This document shows, in pieces, positions 1 to 7,235 of a stretch of 64,000 bases of DNA (position 1 is its first letter; every line of letters starts with the position of its first letter). The stretch spans positions 42,045-106,044 of the forward strand of contig NZ_AUXT01000001.1 of NCBI RefSeq assembly GCF_001625595.1, in the 5' to 3' direction. The position numbers and the translations under genes were made by a program. Below the pieces are notes generated by a model. It saw nothing but the letters and a program-made list of their open reading frames with translations, did no database searches and was not told where the DNA came from. This DNA comes from Pseudoalteromonas luteoviolacea NCIMB 1942. GTDB taxonomy: Bacteria; Pseudomonadota; Gammaproteobacteria; Enterobacterales; Alteromonadaceae.

Positions 1-829
1 CCACATCTAAGACTCGACGAATGTTGTTGACGACTGGCTTAAGAGCTTTTAGTTCGTCCAATTGAATTTCTACCTCAAAGCAATGCTTGTCTTCTAGGTG
101 TGTTGCAGTAAACTGCCCTGCCCTGCCTTGCCAAGTTATCGTTCGTCCATAGCTGTTGGGGGTGATCCACTCCAACCCCTCGATCAGTCTTGCTGACAAG
201 AATTGCTGCATTTTCTGCCAGTTAAATGGTGGGCGATAAAACAGTTGCAGTACGACTTTAGAGTTTGCTGCCTTTTTTTGTTTTCGCATTTGCGTTGGGG
301 TGAGTTTGAGCTGTTCTTTAAAGCAGTCATTGAAGCGCCGTATGCTATCAAAGCCACTGGCCAGTGCTACTTCAGTTACGGGTAAGCTAGTCTGATGCAG
401 TAATTTTTTGGCAAACAAGCATTGTTGGTAAAGCGCATAGGCTTTTGGTGAAACACCTAGGTGCTGATTAAAGAGTTTACGTAAATAGCGGTCACTAACC
501 CCTAATCTTTTTGAAAGTTCGAGTAATGAACTTTGTTGTAATGCACCTTGGTCAATCAGCTTAATGGCCCTATCTAAAGTTGCGCCCACACCTTTCCAAG
601 CAGGGGAATCCGGAGCGCTGTCTGGCCGACACCTAAGGCATGGTCGATAACCAGATTGAGCTGCGAGCAATGCACTGGTGAAGTATTCTACATTTTCTTC
701 TTTTGGAGGGTGTGCTGGGCACACGGTACGGCAGTATATACCAGTGGTTTTAACTGCAATAAAAAACTTACCATCGAATCTTGCATCCCTTGATAGGCGT
801 GCTTTTTGACAAACTTGGTTATCTAGCAT
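1..829 (-). CDS. Ada/AraC-AlkA fusion, DNA-3-methyladenine glycosylase 2 family (partial, runs off window start)
   Basis: The minus-strand frame opens with ATG at 829 and stays open to the window edge, so about 276 N-terminal codons are present and the C-terminus is missing. Residues about 10-75 form an Ada-type zinc domain, with the cysteine pairs YCRTVCPA and PCLRCRP that in Ada bind zinc and take up a methyl group from DNA phosphotriesters. Residues about 80-190 form an AraC-type helix-turn-helix (LGVSDRYLRKLF; second helix around SGFDSIRRFND). The rest (FYRPPFNWQ, then a TWQGRAGQF-like stretch) matches the N-terminal lobe of AlkA-type glycosylases. Known fusions of this kind combine alkylation sensing with excision of alkylated purines. 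A possible -10 (TATAAT on the minus strand) lies at 859-864. The missing part should hold the HhH-GPD catalytic domain. Confidence 0.85.
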   Translation of the reverse strand, partial: MLDNQVCQKARLSRDARFDGKFFIAVKTTGIYCRTVCPAHPPKEENVEYFTSALLAAQSGYRPCLRCRPDSAPDSPAWKGVGATLDRAIKLIDQGALQQSSLLELSKRLGVSDRYLRKLFNQHLGVSPKAYALYQQCLFAKKLLHQTSLPVTEVALASGFDSIRRFNDCFKEQLKLTPTQMRKQKKAANSKVVLQLFYRPPFNWQKMQQFLSARLIEGLEWITPNSYGRTITWQGRAGQFTATHLEDKHCFEVEIQLDELKALKPVVNNIRRVLDV

Positions 830-941
830 TTCAGTCAATCCTACATATGAATAGACTTATTATATCGAATGATAATCGGCCGACTAGCCAGATCTGGAAC
901 TGGCTGTTGAAATAGTATTTATAAAATGGCGGGTGATGGCA

Positions 942-980
942 AGCGACCAATGGAAGTAGAGTTGTGCACCATTGGTCGCT
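942..980 (-). terminator. Long inverted repeat after nadV, probable transcript-end hairpin
   Basis: Arms AGCGACCAATGG (942-953) and CCATTGGTCGCT (969-980) are a perfect 12-bp inverted repeat with a 15-nt loop. It begins 10 nt past the nadV stop, between nadV and the start of the Ada-AlkA gene. There is no T-tract on either side, so it may act as a weak or Rho-assisted terminator or as an RNA-stabilising stem. Confidence 0.5.
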
Positions 981-989
981 GTTAGTAGG

Positions 990-2363
990 TTATGAAAGGT
1001 TTGCTATGATGTCATCAAAACTTAGGTCAATCAGTAAATAGCCGTTTTTAAATACTGTTTGGAGTAAATTTTCACGGTAGCCTAAATCGCTTTCACGGAC
1101 AGTTTTTATGCCTTTTTGTTTATCGGCAACCACGGCTAAACGACCTTTTTTACTGCGCTTACCATGATCGGTGATAGGATCTTTAAACACATCACGCCAC
1201 AGGCCTTTTACTTTCACTGCACTTGCTTTCATCGCAAATTGCATGGTGTCTCTGTCCAGTTTTTGCAGTAGTGCCCCTCCCATCCCAAAAGCGATGTTTT
1301 CTGCGCTGAGCTGTTTACCTTGCATTGCCTTTAAGATTTCACCAATTGACACCTCATCAACTCCATCACCTTGGATGACCCTGACGCAATCGGGTAAAAC
1401 ACGATACCCTTTGCTGTTAACTCTGTAGCCAAATTTAGCCATTAACTTTTCTATAGTCGTGGTCACTACTTTGACTGGCTCGCCACTATCGGGGCGAATA
1501 ACCAAGGTACCACCGCTGTTTTCAACTTGCGCTTTGAGCTCTACACCCCACAACGTATCAATTGCATGCCACAGGTCATATGAATCGCTGACAACAGCGA
1601 CCAGTTTACCCGGGCCTGAAAACTGCTTTAGCATGTTTTCATAAGCCTGTTTTTCTCCCTCTTTGCCCCAAGCGGTGATAGTGCTGTGCTCTGCTGCTGG
1701 AATAGAAAAACCAGGCATGCTTGCGCCATAGTAGCGTCTAGCCGCGACAATCGCACTGAGCGTATCTGTGCCCATAAAATTAAGTAAGTGTGCAGCGCCG
1801 CCAATCGCCGCAGCTTCTTCAGTGGTTGCCCCTCTTGCACCAAAGTCATGTAGCTTGAATTCTAACCCTTCCAGTGAGTCGGCAGTTTCTTGCATATATT
1901 TACGAATCACTTGCTTACAGTGATAAGAGACCGTTGCAACGGTAGTTGGATACCAAATTGCACGCAGCAGTGCGGTTTCTACGTAGCTGGTCAGCCAAGC
2001 ACACTTTGGATCAGTATTAATGACTTGCACCAAGGCATTGCTGATTGGTACCACAGAGCCCTCGGGCAGCGCCTGAATTTTGATTGGCAGTAAGCCACCG
2101 TGTTTGTCTACAATGTGTCTCCAGCCAGCTTCATAAAATGGTACACCATGTAACTCTAAAATCTCTTTTGCTTCATCCACATCAGCGTGAGTTAAAGGCG
2201 TGGTAAGGTAGGTTTTAATGAACATTTGCAAACCAAAGAACACGGCCTTTTGATAGTGGCCCCCGCGAGGTTCAATATAGCTAGATACTTGACTCGTACC
2301 TTCCGGATATTGTTTAAAGTGAGATGCTTTGTAGCTATCTGCGTTTAGGATAATATGGTTCAT
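990..2363 (-). CDS. nadV: Nicotinamide phosphoribosyltransferase NadV
   Basis: Joins nicotinamide and PRPP to give nicotinamide mononucleotide (NMN), the entry step of non-deamidating NAD salvage in the cytoplasm. The 457 residues match the usual NAMPT length. Family signatures are visible: NADSYKASHF at the N-terminus, HDFGARG near residue 173 (NAMPT Asp219 region), AAEHSTITAWG (equivalent of the phosphoribosylated His247) and VIRPDSGEP (Arg311/Asp313 region). The ATG at 2363 has a GGAGGAA Shine-Dalgarno close upstream. The next gene upstream encodes the NMN adenylyltransferase, so the pair converts nicotinamide to NAD in two steps. A stem-loop at 2391-2409 shared with the partner gene suggests leader-level control. 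Confidence 0.95.
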   Translation of the reverse strand: MNHIILNADSYKASHFKQYPEGTSQVSSYIEPRGGHYQKAVFFGLQMFIKTYLTTPLTHADVDEAKEILELHGVPFYEAGWRHIVDKHGGLLPIKIQALPEGSVVPISNALVQVINTDPKCAWLTSYVETALLRAIWYPTTVATVSYHCKQVIRKYMQETADSLEGLEFKLHDFGARGATTEEAAAIGGAAHLLNFMGTDTLSAIVAARRYYGASMPGFSIPAAEHSTITAWGKEGEKQAYENMLKQFSGPGKLVAVVSDSYDLWHAIDTLWGVELKAQVENSGGTLVIRPDSGEPVKVVTTTIEKLMAKFGYRVNSKGYRVLPDCVRVIQGDGVDEVSIGEILKAMQGKQLSAENIAFGMGGALLQKLDRDTMQFAMKASAVKVKGLWRDVFKDPITDHGKRSKKGRLAVVADKQKGIKTVRESDLGYRENLLQTVFKNGYLLIDLSFDDIIANLS

Positions 2364-2366
2364 GAT

Positions 2367-2409
2367 GGAGTTCCTCCTATCGTATTAGTGCAACGGGTCT
2401 ATCCCGTTG
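2367..2409 (-). promoter_or_regulatory. nadV leader: stem-loop with ATAGA loop plus small SD-sequestering hairpin
   Basis: The 2391-2409 segment is a perfect 7-bp stem (CAACGGG/CCCGTTG) whose loop on the transcript strand is ATAGA. Downstream, GGAG (2367-2370) and CTCC (2374-2377) can pair around the Shine-Dalgarno of nadV. The core GGGATAGACC recurs before nadM (3524-3534) at a similar distance. Leader control is inference; a DNA operator is the alternative. Confidence 0.4.
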
Positions 2410-2422
2410 TATGTTTGGTACA

Positions 2423-3484
2423 TTACATACCAGTTAATTCTTGAATAATGAAATAATGATCTTCAAATAACTTACTGGGTTCCAACTCAGATAAAGGCAT
2501 CCACATGGCATGTTTCGCATCGTCAGATCCTTTCACTTTTGGCAGAGCTTTATTGGGCTCTAAATCAAAATAGAAAGCATGAGTAATGGTTCTACCACGA
2601 GCTGAACGATGCGGGTCATCAAATACTTGCTGTTGCTTAATCGAGCCTTTTAAAACGGGTGCTGGCACCTTGAGTTTGGTTTCTTCTTTTAGCTCACGTA
2701 AACAGGCGTCTAAGAGCTTCTCACTGCCGTTAATAAACCCACCAGGTAATGCCCATAGACCTTTACCTGGGCGTGCTTTGCGCTCAATCAACAGTACATG
2801 GCCACTTTGTACCACTACCGCATCTACGGTTACGAACGTAGGCGGGTACGGCGCATTTTGCCATGCTAGACGGTATTTTTCGATGAAATTATGTTCACTT
2901 TGGATTGCCTGATAATCCTCGGTCTTGATAAATTGGCGCAGCATATCCCTTACAAATACAGGCAATTGCTGACTATGCTCCCTGTCTAAGAACACCAGCC
3001 CTGCTGTTGAAAATATTTCTTGTCTGAGTGGTGTTGCAGAAATTTGTTGAAAATTATCAACGGGCACAGAGCCCCATTGGGGAAACATATTTAAATAATA
3101 TGAAGACTGATCTTTACTATGCCCAATCAACCCAATGCTTGCCGGTTTATGGGGTACTCGATGGTGTGCGGTGACGAGCCCTTTTACTGTTGTTTGAACA
3201 TTACGTACCCAAGCATCGTCATTGTATACGGTGTCCATGAGTGGTGCGATATGTACTCGGGTATTTTCGTCTTGAGTAAGTGTCCCGCGGATCATCAACT
3301 CGCGCTCGACGCTTGTCCAAGGATTTCTAACGGTTCTAGGTTGATGTGCAGAACCACACAAGATAATAAGATGATGAGCGCGTTTTAGCCCCTCTTTTAC
3401 CACGGCCAAATGACCCTGATGAAAAGGCTGAAAACGGCCAATAAATACGAGGAAGTCGTATTCCTGATCGTGCGACATTGTCAT
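2423..3484 (-). CDS. nadM: Bifunctional NMN adenylyltransferase / Nudix hydrolase (NadM-Nudix)
   Basis: Residues about 10-185 are a NadM-type nucleotidyltransferase: GRFQPFHQGHLAVV carries the HxGH-type site and ISATPLR near residue 148 is the ISxTxxR motif. This half makes NAD from NMN and ATP. Residues about 205-350 are a Nudix domain with the full GX5EX7REUXEEXXU box around 247-270; in characterised homologues (cyanobacterial and Francisella type) it cleaves ADP-ribose. The 353-residue length fits the fusion family. ATG 3484 is chosen because AAGGGG sits 9 nt upstream; ATG 3478 is possible. The gene lies just upstream of nadV, 59 nt apart, so the two are probably co-transcribed. Confidence 0.93.
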   Translation of the reverse strand: MTMSHDQEYDFLVFIGRFQPFHQGHLAVVKEGLKRAHHLIILCGSAHQPRTVRNPWTSVERELMIRGTLTQDENTRVHIAPLMDTVYNDDAWVRNVQTTVKGLVTAHHRVPHKPASIGLIGHSKDQSSYYLNMFPQWGSVPVDNFQQISATPLRQEIFSTAGLVFLDREHSQQLPVFVRDMLRQFIKTEDYQAIQSEHNFIEKYRLAWQNAPYPPTFVTVDAVVVQSGHVLLIERKARPGKGLWALPGGFINGSEKLLDACLRELKEETKLKVPAPVLKGSIKQQQVFDDPHRSARGRTITHAFYFDLEPNKALPKVKGSDDAKHAMWMPLSELEPSKLFEDHYFIIQELTGM

Positions 3485-3486
3485 TG

Positions 3487-3540
3487 CAGCAAACCCCTTG
3501 CTGTTTTTATTGAACGCTAAGCAGGTCTATCCCGCAAGCG
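3487..3540 (-). promoter_or_regulatory. nadM leader: two stem-loops, one with the ATAGA loop, one holding the SD
   Basis: At 3515-3540 the transcript can fold as CGCT / GCGGG / ATAGA loop / CCTGC / AGCG, with one G-U pair in the stem, mirroring the hairpin before nadV. Closer to the start codon, CAGCAA (3487-3492) and TTGCTG (3498-3503) form a 6-bp stem that places the AGGGG Shine-Dalgarno in its loop. Two hairpins in the same order before both genes argue for a shared element. Confidence 0.4.
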
Positions 3541-3543
3541 TAT

Positions 3544-3576
3544 ATGGATATCAAATGGTTCCCATTTGATATCCAT
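3544..3576. repeat. Perfect 15-bp inverted repeat upstream of nadM
   Basis: ATGGATATCAAATGG (3544-3558) and CCATTTGATATCCAT (3562-3576) are exact reverse complements separated by TTC. It sits between the stop of the 3603-4055 gene and the nadM leader. No T-run follows it on either strand, so it may be an operator for a dimeric repressor or a transcript-end hairpin of the upstream gene. Confidence 0.55.
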
Positions 3577-3602
3577 CACTCTGACACACCGTAGCACAAC
3601 TT

Positions 3603-4049
3603 TCAAACACTTATTTTGACGAAGTTGCTGTCTTCTTTAAGACCAAACTCGCTTTTTAGTTCTCCAAATAGAGCTTGTTTTTGTTCTTCATCAAGGTTGC
3701 TAGTATCCAGTTCCTCAAGCGATTTTGACAAAAATTCAACGACCTGCTGCAAGTCAATTGTGGACGATTCACCTCCCTTAGGTGGTTTTGGCGGCGGCTC
3801 TACACCCGCTAGTTCTCCTACTGCTTTGGCATCGAAACCCAGTTCAGACATTTGTTCCGCTAGGGCTTTACCCGGTTTTATACCCGCTTCTTTGAAAGTT
3901 TCGACGATTGACTTAGCATCCTCTTCACTGAGGTTTTGAGGGGCAAATTGTTCGAGAGTTGCTTTAATTGTGTCGGTTTGTTCCGTACTAAGCTGATTCT
4001 CTGTACGGCCAAAAGACATGTTTTGATTGCTAGACACTGCACCTATCAT
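3603..4049 (-). CDS. Small acidic protein of unknown function
   Basis: About 148 residues, not recognised. It is hydrophilic and acidic, has no signal peptide or membrane segment, and looks mostly helical: a Ser/Asn-rich N-terminus, a helical block around TDTIKATLEQF, a proline-rich hinge (PPPKPPKGG) and a helical C-terminal part rich in Glu, Leu and Lys. ATG 4049 is chosen; a GTG two codons earlier (4055) is possible, and neither has a clear Shine-Dalgarno. It lies between the NAD salvage genes and the heptose/peptide cluster, 75 nt beyond the hddC stop, and its codon use resembles its neighbours. Confidence 0.6.
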   Translation of the reverse strand: MIGAVSSNQNMSFGRTENQLSTEQTDTIKATLEQFAPQNLSEEDAKSIVETFKEAGIKPGKALAEQMSELGFDAKAVGELAGVEPPPKPPKGGESSTIDLQQVVEFLSKSLEELDTSNLDEEQKQALFGELKSEFGLKEDSNFVKISV

Positions 4050-4129
4050 GATCACTACACACTCATATTATTTATTACATCTAATAGTGTGTATACAAAA
4101 TGCGCAAACAATGTGAAAGGACAGGCTTT

Positions 4130-4828
4130 TTATGTGAGATGTTTGAGCATTGATTGCGCTTTTTTATAATCGTCTGGTGTACCAATATCTATAAATTCAG
4201 CTTTATAACACTGGCTATATAGTGCCTTAGTTACAGCGTACTCAGACAAATACTGCTCAAAAGAGAATGGGATGTTGGGTGTGCTAGCCAAAAACTCAGT
4301 TTTGCTGATTAGATATACACCCGCATTAATGTAGCCCGCACCTTGTTTTCCTTTTTCAAGAAACTCAGTAACAAGGCCAGTGTTTGGGCCAATAGTTAAG
4401 GCGCCAAAACGACTGATATCTGGCACATGAGCGGCAGCAAGGCATACCGCACTTTTGTTCGTAACTTGCTGCGCAAAATCCCTGTAGTCAATATCAAAAT
4501 AGCAGTCTCCATTTAATACCAAAATGTGTTCCTGAGTACTTAATTGCATCGCGTGGCGGATCGCTCCACCCGTTCCAAGCGGTTGTGTTTCACAACTCAA
4601 GGAGATCTTCGCATGCGCTTGATTGGCATATGCATATTGCTCAAAGCACTCATGCATATGCCCCGTGGCCAAAATCAAATGAAGATCATGGCCAAATGCA
4701 TCGCGCAGCTTATGTAAAACAAGGTCAAAAAAGGGACGGTTGCCAATCGGCGCCAAAGGTTTAGGCAGGTTGTTGACGACAGACCGTAGCCGTGTACCTT
4801 TGCCACCCACCAACACGATTACATCCAT
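4130..4828 (-). CDS. hddC: D-glycero-alpha-D-manno-heptose-1-phosphate guanylyltransferase-like (HddC)
   Basis: A 232-residue nucleotidyltransferase of the GlmU/RmlA fold. The N-terminal LVGGKGTRLR is the nucleotide-binding signature, KPLAPIGNRPF follows, and LNGDCYFDID is the metal-binding stretch. HddC enzymes make GDP-D-glycero-alpha-D-manno-heptose from the 1-phosphate and GTP. The call rests on fold plus the gene before it, which encodes the matching HddA-type kinase and overlaps it by 10 nt, implying coupled translation. It is the last gene of the 12721-4130 cluster. Other NDP-sugar specificities (for example mannose-1-phosphate) cannot be excluded from sequence alone. Confidence 0.8.
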   Translation of the reverse strand: MDVIVLVGGKGTRLRSVVNNLPKPLAPIGNRPFFDLVLHKLRDAFGHDLHLILATGHMHECFEQYAYANQAHAKISLSCETQPLGTGGAIRHAMQLSTQEHILVLNGDCYFDIDYRDFAQQVTNKSAVCLAAAHVPDISRFGALTIGPNTGLVTEFLEKGKQGAGYINAGVYLISKTEFLASTPNIPFSFEQYLSEYAVTKALYSQCYKAEFIDIGTPDDYKKAQSMLKHLT

Positions 4829-5901
4829 ATACCCGGCTCCTGCGTTTTGTGTTTGGTATTGCGCTTAACAGTAACCGCCTGCGCACCATGTTCAACGATT
4901 TTTACTTGTATAATATTTGTGTGAAAAGCCTGTTTTATTTTTTCTTTGAGCTGATTTACACCATCTTTGGGTAGTGCAAAGAGCATAAAACCGCCGCCAC
5001 CGGCACCACAGATTTTTCCTGCTAAGGCACCTTGTTTCATGGTGAATTCGAATAGGGGGCCTATATTGGGCGGGAGTACTGCTTCGCCAAGCTGATGCTT
5101 CAGTTCACTTGCCATATTAAATAAAGACCAAAAATGTATGGTATTTCCTTTCATCAGAGCCTGTGCCATGGGGATAACCGAAGTGCGGATACGGTGTAAA
5201 TAACTTAGTCTCTGCGTATTGCATTGCTTGATCTGTAAAGATTGCGCTTCAATGGCTTCGCCCGGACTGCGCAAAATCTGACTGTCAATTAAGATAATTT
5301 GAGATTCTAGAGCATGGCGTGTTGACTGGCTCAATTCCAGAGGGGTTACTTTGTTATCATATTGACTTAAAAAAGAAAAGTGATTGAGCCCCCCGAATGC
5401 TGCCGCAAACTGATCTTGTAAACCGCCTTTGAGCTGTAATTTAGTACGTTCAATTTCATACGCTGTGCGCGCCAGCATTTGGGGATTATTAGAGACGTTA
5501 AGTAACTCGCAAAACCCTTTGATTAAAGCTACGGTGAGCGCGGATGATGCACCGAGACCACTACCAAAACCGATTTCACTCCACGTCTCTATTGAACATG
5601 GGAAGAACTTACCTTGATGGTGGTTTTCAACAAAGTACAGATACACCGCCTGCTGTATGGCCAACTCTCCTTGCAAAGTGAGTTGGCTTATGTCTCTGGC
5701 GCTAAACTGCACCTTAGAGTCATGGCTGCGGATCAGCAGTTCATTTCCACCTATGGAAATTTGACCGTGTACATACAAATTAATCGTGCAATTGAGTACT
5801 TCACTCCCATACATATCTACGTATGGAGGGATATCTGTGCCTCCGCCGGCCAAACCAATTCTTAACGGGGCACGGCACTGAATTATGTCATTCTCGGTCA
5901 T
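4819..5901 (-). CDS. hddA: D-glycero-alpha-D-manno-heptose-7-phosphate kinase-like (HddA), GHMP family
   Basis: 360 residues, typical of GHMP sugar kinases. RAPLRIGLAGGGTD at the N-terminus, the phosphate loop GFGSGLGASSALTVALI near residues 112-128 and the C-terminal GKICGAGGGGFMLFA are the three GHMP motifs. HddA phosphorylates heptose-7-phosphate at C1 to give the alpha-1,7-bisphosphate. The gene starts 2 nt after the epimerase-like gene, using its end as ribosome-binding region (AAGGTTAC), and overlaps hddC. The isomerase (GmhA) and phosphatase (GmhB) steps are not encoded here and would have to come from LPS heptose genes elsewhere. Fucokinase-like activity is the main alternative. Confidence 0.82.
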   Translation of the reverse strand: MTENDIIQCRAPLRIGLAGGGTDIPPYVDMYGSEVLNCTINLYVHGQISIGGNELLIRSHDSKVQFSARDISQLTLQGELAIQQAVYLYFVENHHQGKFFPCSIETWSEIGFGSGLGASSALTVALIKGFCELLNVSNNPQMLARTAYEIERTKLQLKGGLQDQFAAAFGGLNHFSFLSQYDNKVTPLELSQSTRHALESQIILIDSQILRSPGEAIEAQSLQIKQCNTQRLSYLHRIRTSVIPMAQALMKGNTIHFWSLFNMASELKHQLGEAVLPPNIGPLFEFTMKQGALAGKICGAGGGGFMLFALPKDGVNQLKEKIKQAFHTNIIQVKIVEHGAQAVTVKRNTKHKTQEPGIWM

Positions 5902-5903
5902 GT

Positions 5904-7223
5904 TTAGTAACCTTCAAGAATATCAATGCGGCGCTTCACCTTACTTTGGTAGCGACACAGACTGGCGGCTATGGTTTGTCCGACGTTTTCGCCATAAAGT
6001 TTTTGCCCTGCGTGACGCGGCCACACTTTTTGCGGCTTGTCGATCGCGAGTTTTAGGCCTGAATAAATAAATGCTTGGTCCAGAGGGGGAACAAGTAGAT
6101 TGGATTGACTGTCGAGTATCGTTTCGGGCCTATCGGTGTTAGCACGACAGGTAAGCATGGGGACGCCAAGAGTGTTTAACTCTTCTTGTAAACCTCCGCT
6201 ATCACTATATACAAAGCGACAATGCTCTCCTGTCACAAACTCCAAGAGATGTTGATAACTGGGCCATAATTCATGAAAAACAACACCTGCTTCACAAGCT
6301 TTAGATACCAGTGTCTGCAGTTGGTAGCTTTCTACGGCGTTGATAAAGGCATTGTATTTTACAAACACGATTTGTATTTGCTCAGTTGCAAGTTGGGTTA
6401 AGGCGTTTATAAGCGCGGTTAATATGGGTTTGGTTAAGTTTTCTCGGCGATGAATATCAACTCTTATCCACTTGCCATTGGCAAGCTCTGGGTAGCAATC
6501 ATAAATGGTCTGCTTTGGTTTACGTTGACTCTGCAAAGTGACTGCATCGGCACTAAGTGAACCGACAATATCTATGTTTTCTGAGAGGTATCCTTCCCTT
6601 AATAAGGCTTGACGATTACGCTCTAATGGGGCCAATAACAAGTCTGATACACAAGAAGTTAAAACGGTATCTATGCCTTCAGGAAAAGGCATATCGCGAT
6701 ACCACACCCATTCACACTGACGCTGCGATAAAAGCGCCTCACCACGTAAGGGCTGCCAAGAACTAGGTCCCATACTGCGCAGTCCGGCTTCAACATGCAC
6801 CGCTCGGATCCCGGTTGCCAAATACCAGTACTGCGGTAGTAAATTTGACGTTAGGGTGTCTCCTGATACAACGGGAACCACGCATGTGCTTGGTGCGAGG
6901 TCTATAAAATAATGAGCAAGTTGCTCAATGGCTAAAGCCATATCGGCGGCTTTTGATAGCATGCTGCCAGAAACATTTAGATTGATAGCAACTTTGTCGG
7001 CAATATCAAAAAGAGCGCCAGCCTCAGTCAGCACGGCATCGTAATGTTGACCACTTTCAATAACAAGAGTGGACATGTTTTGTGTATCACATGCATGTAT
7101 TAAAGAAGCCAGTTTTACATAGCAAGGTTTGGTTGCGATCACTATCATAAATACGGGCCGATTATTACTCACAGCTTCTGTAAAAACGGCTTCTACCTTG
7201 TCATGCTGTATGTTGATTGCCAT
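5904..7223 (-). CDS. UDP-N-acetylglucosamine 2-epimerase family protein (WecB-like)
   Basis: 439 residues, longer than the roughly 370-380 of WecB. Family hallmarks are present: ESGQHYDAVL near the N-terminus, VEAGLRS in the middle, VDIHRRENL, and SDSGGLQEELNTLGVP followed by the TDRPETI stretch near residue 355. Non-hydrolysing members interconvert UDP-GlcNAc and UDP-ManNAc; hydrolysing members release ManNAc. The N-terminal half departs from standard WecB (the usual GTRPE start is replaced by VIATKPCYVKLA), so the substrate may differ. SD GGAG precedes ATG 7223. It sits between the unknown 539-aa protein and hddA in one tight operon. Confidence 0.75.
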   Translation of the reverse strand: MAINIQHDKVEAVFTEAVSNNRPVFMIVIATKPCYVKLASLIHACDTQNMSTLVIESGQHYDAVLTEAGALFDIADKVAINLNVSGSMLSKAADMALAIEQLAHYFIDLAPSTCVVPVVSGDTLTSNLLPQYWYLATGIRAVHVEAGLRSMGPSSWQPLRGEALLSQRQCEWVWYRDMPFPEGIDTVLTSCVSDLLLAPLERNRQALLREGYLSENIDIVGSLSADAVTLQSQRKPKQTIYDCYPELANGKWIRVDIHRRENLTKPILTALINALTQLATEQIQIVFVKYNAFINAVESYQLQTLVSKACEAGVVFHELWPSYQHLLEFVTGEHCRFVYSDSGGLQEELNTLGVPMLTCRANTDRPETILDSQSNLLVPPLDQAFIYSGLKLAIDKPQKVWPRHAGQKLYGENVGQTIAASLCRYQSKVKRRIDILEGY

Positions 7224-7235
7224 GGTTACTCCATT

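Noticed and set aside
2367..3540. Known NAD+ riboswitch (nadA or pnuC motif) in the nadV/nadM leaders
   Set aside because: I could not match the leader folds to either known NAD+ class; only the repeated GGGATAGACC hairpin is supported.
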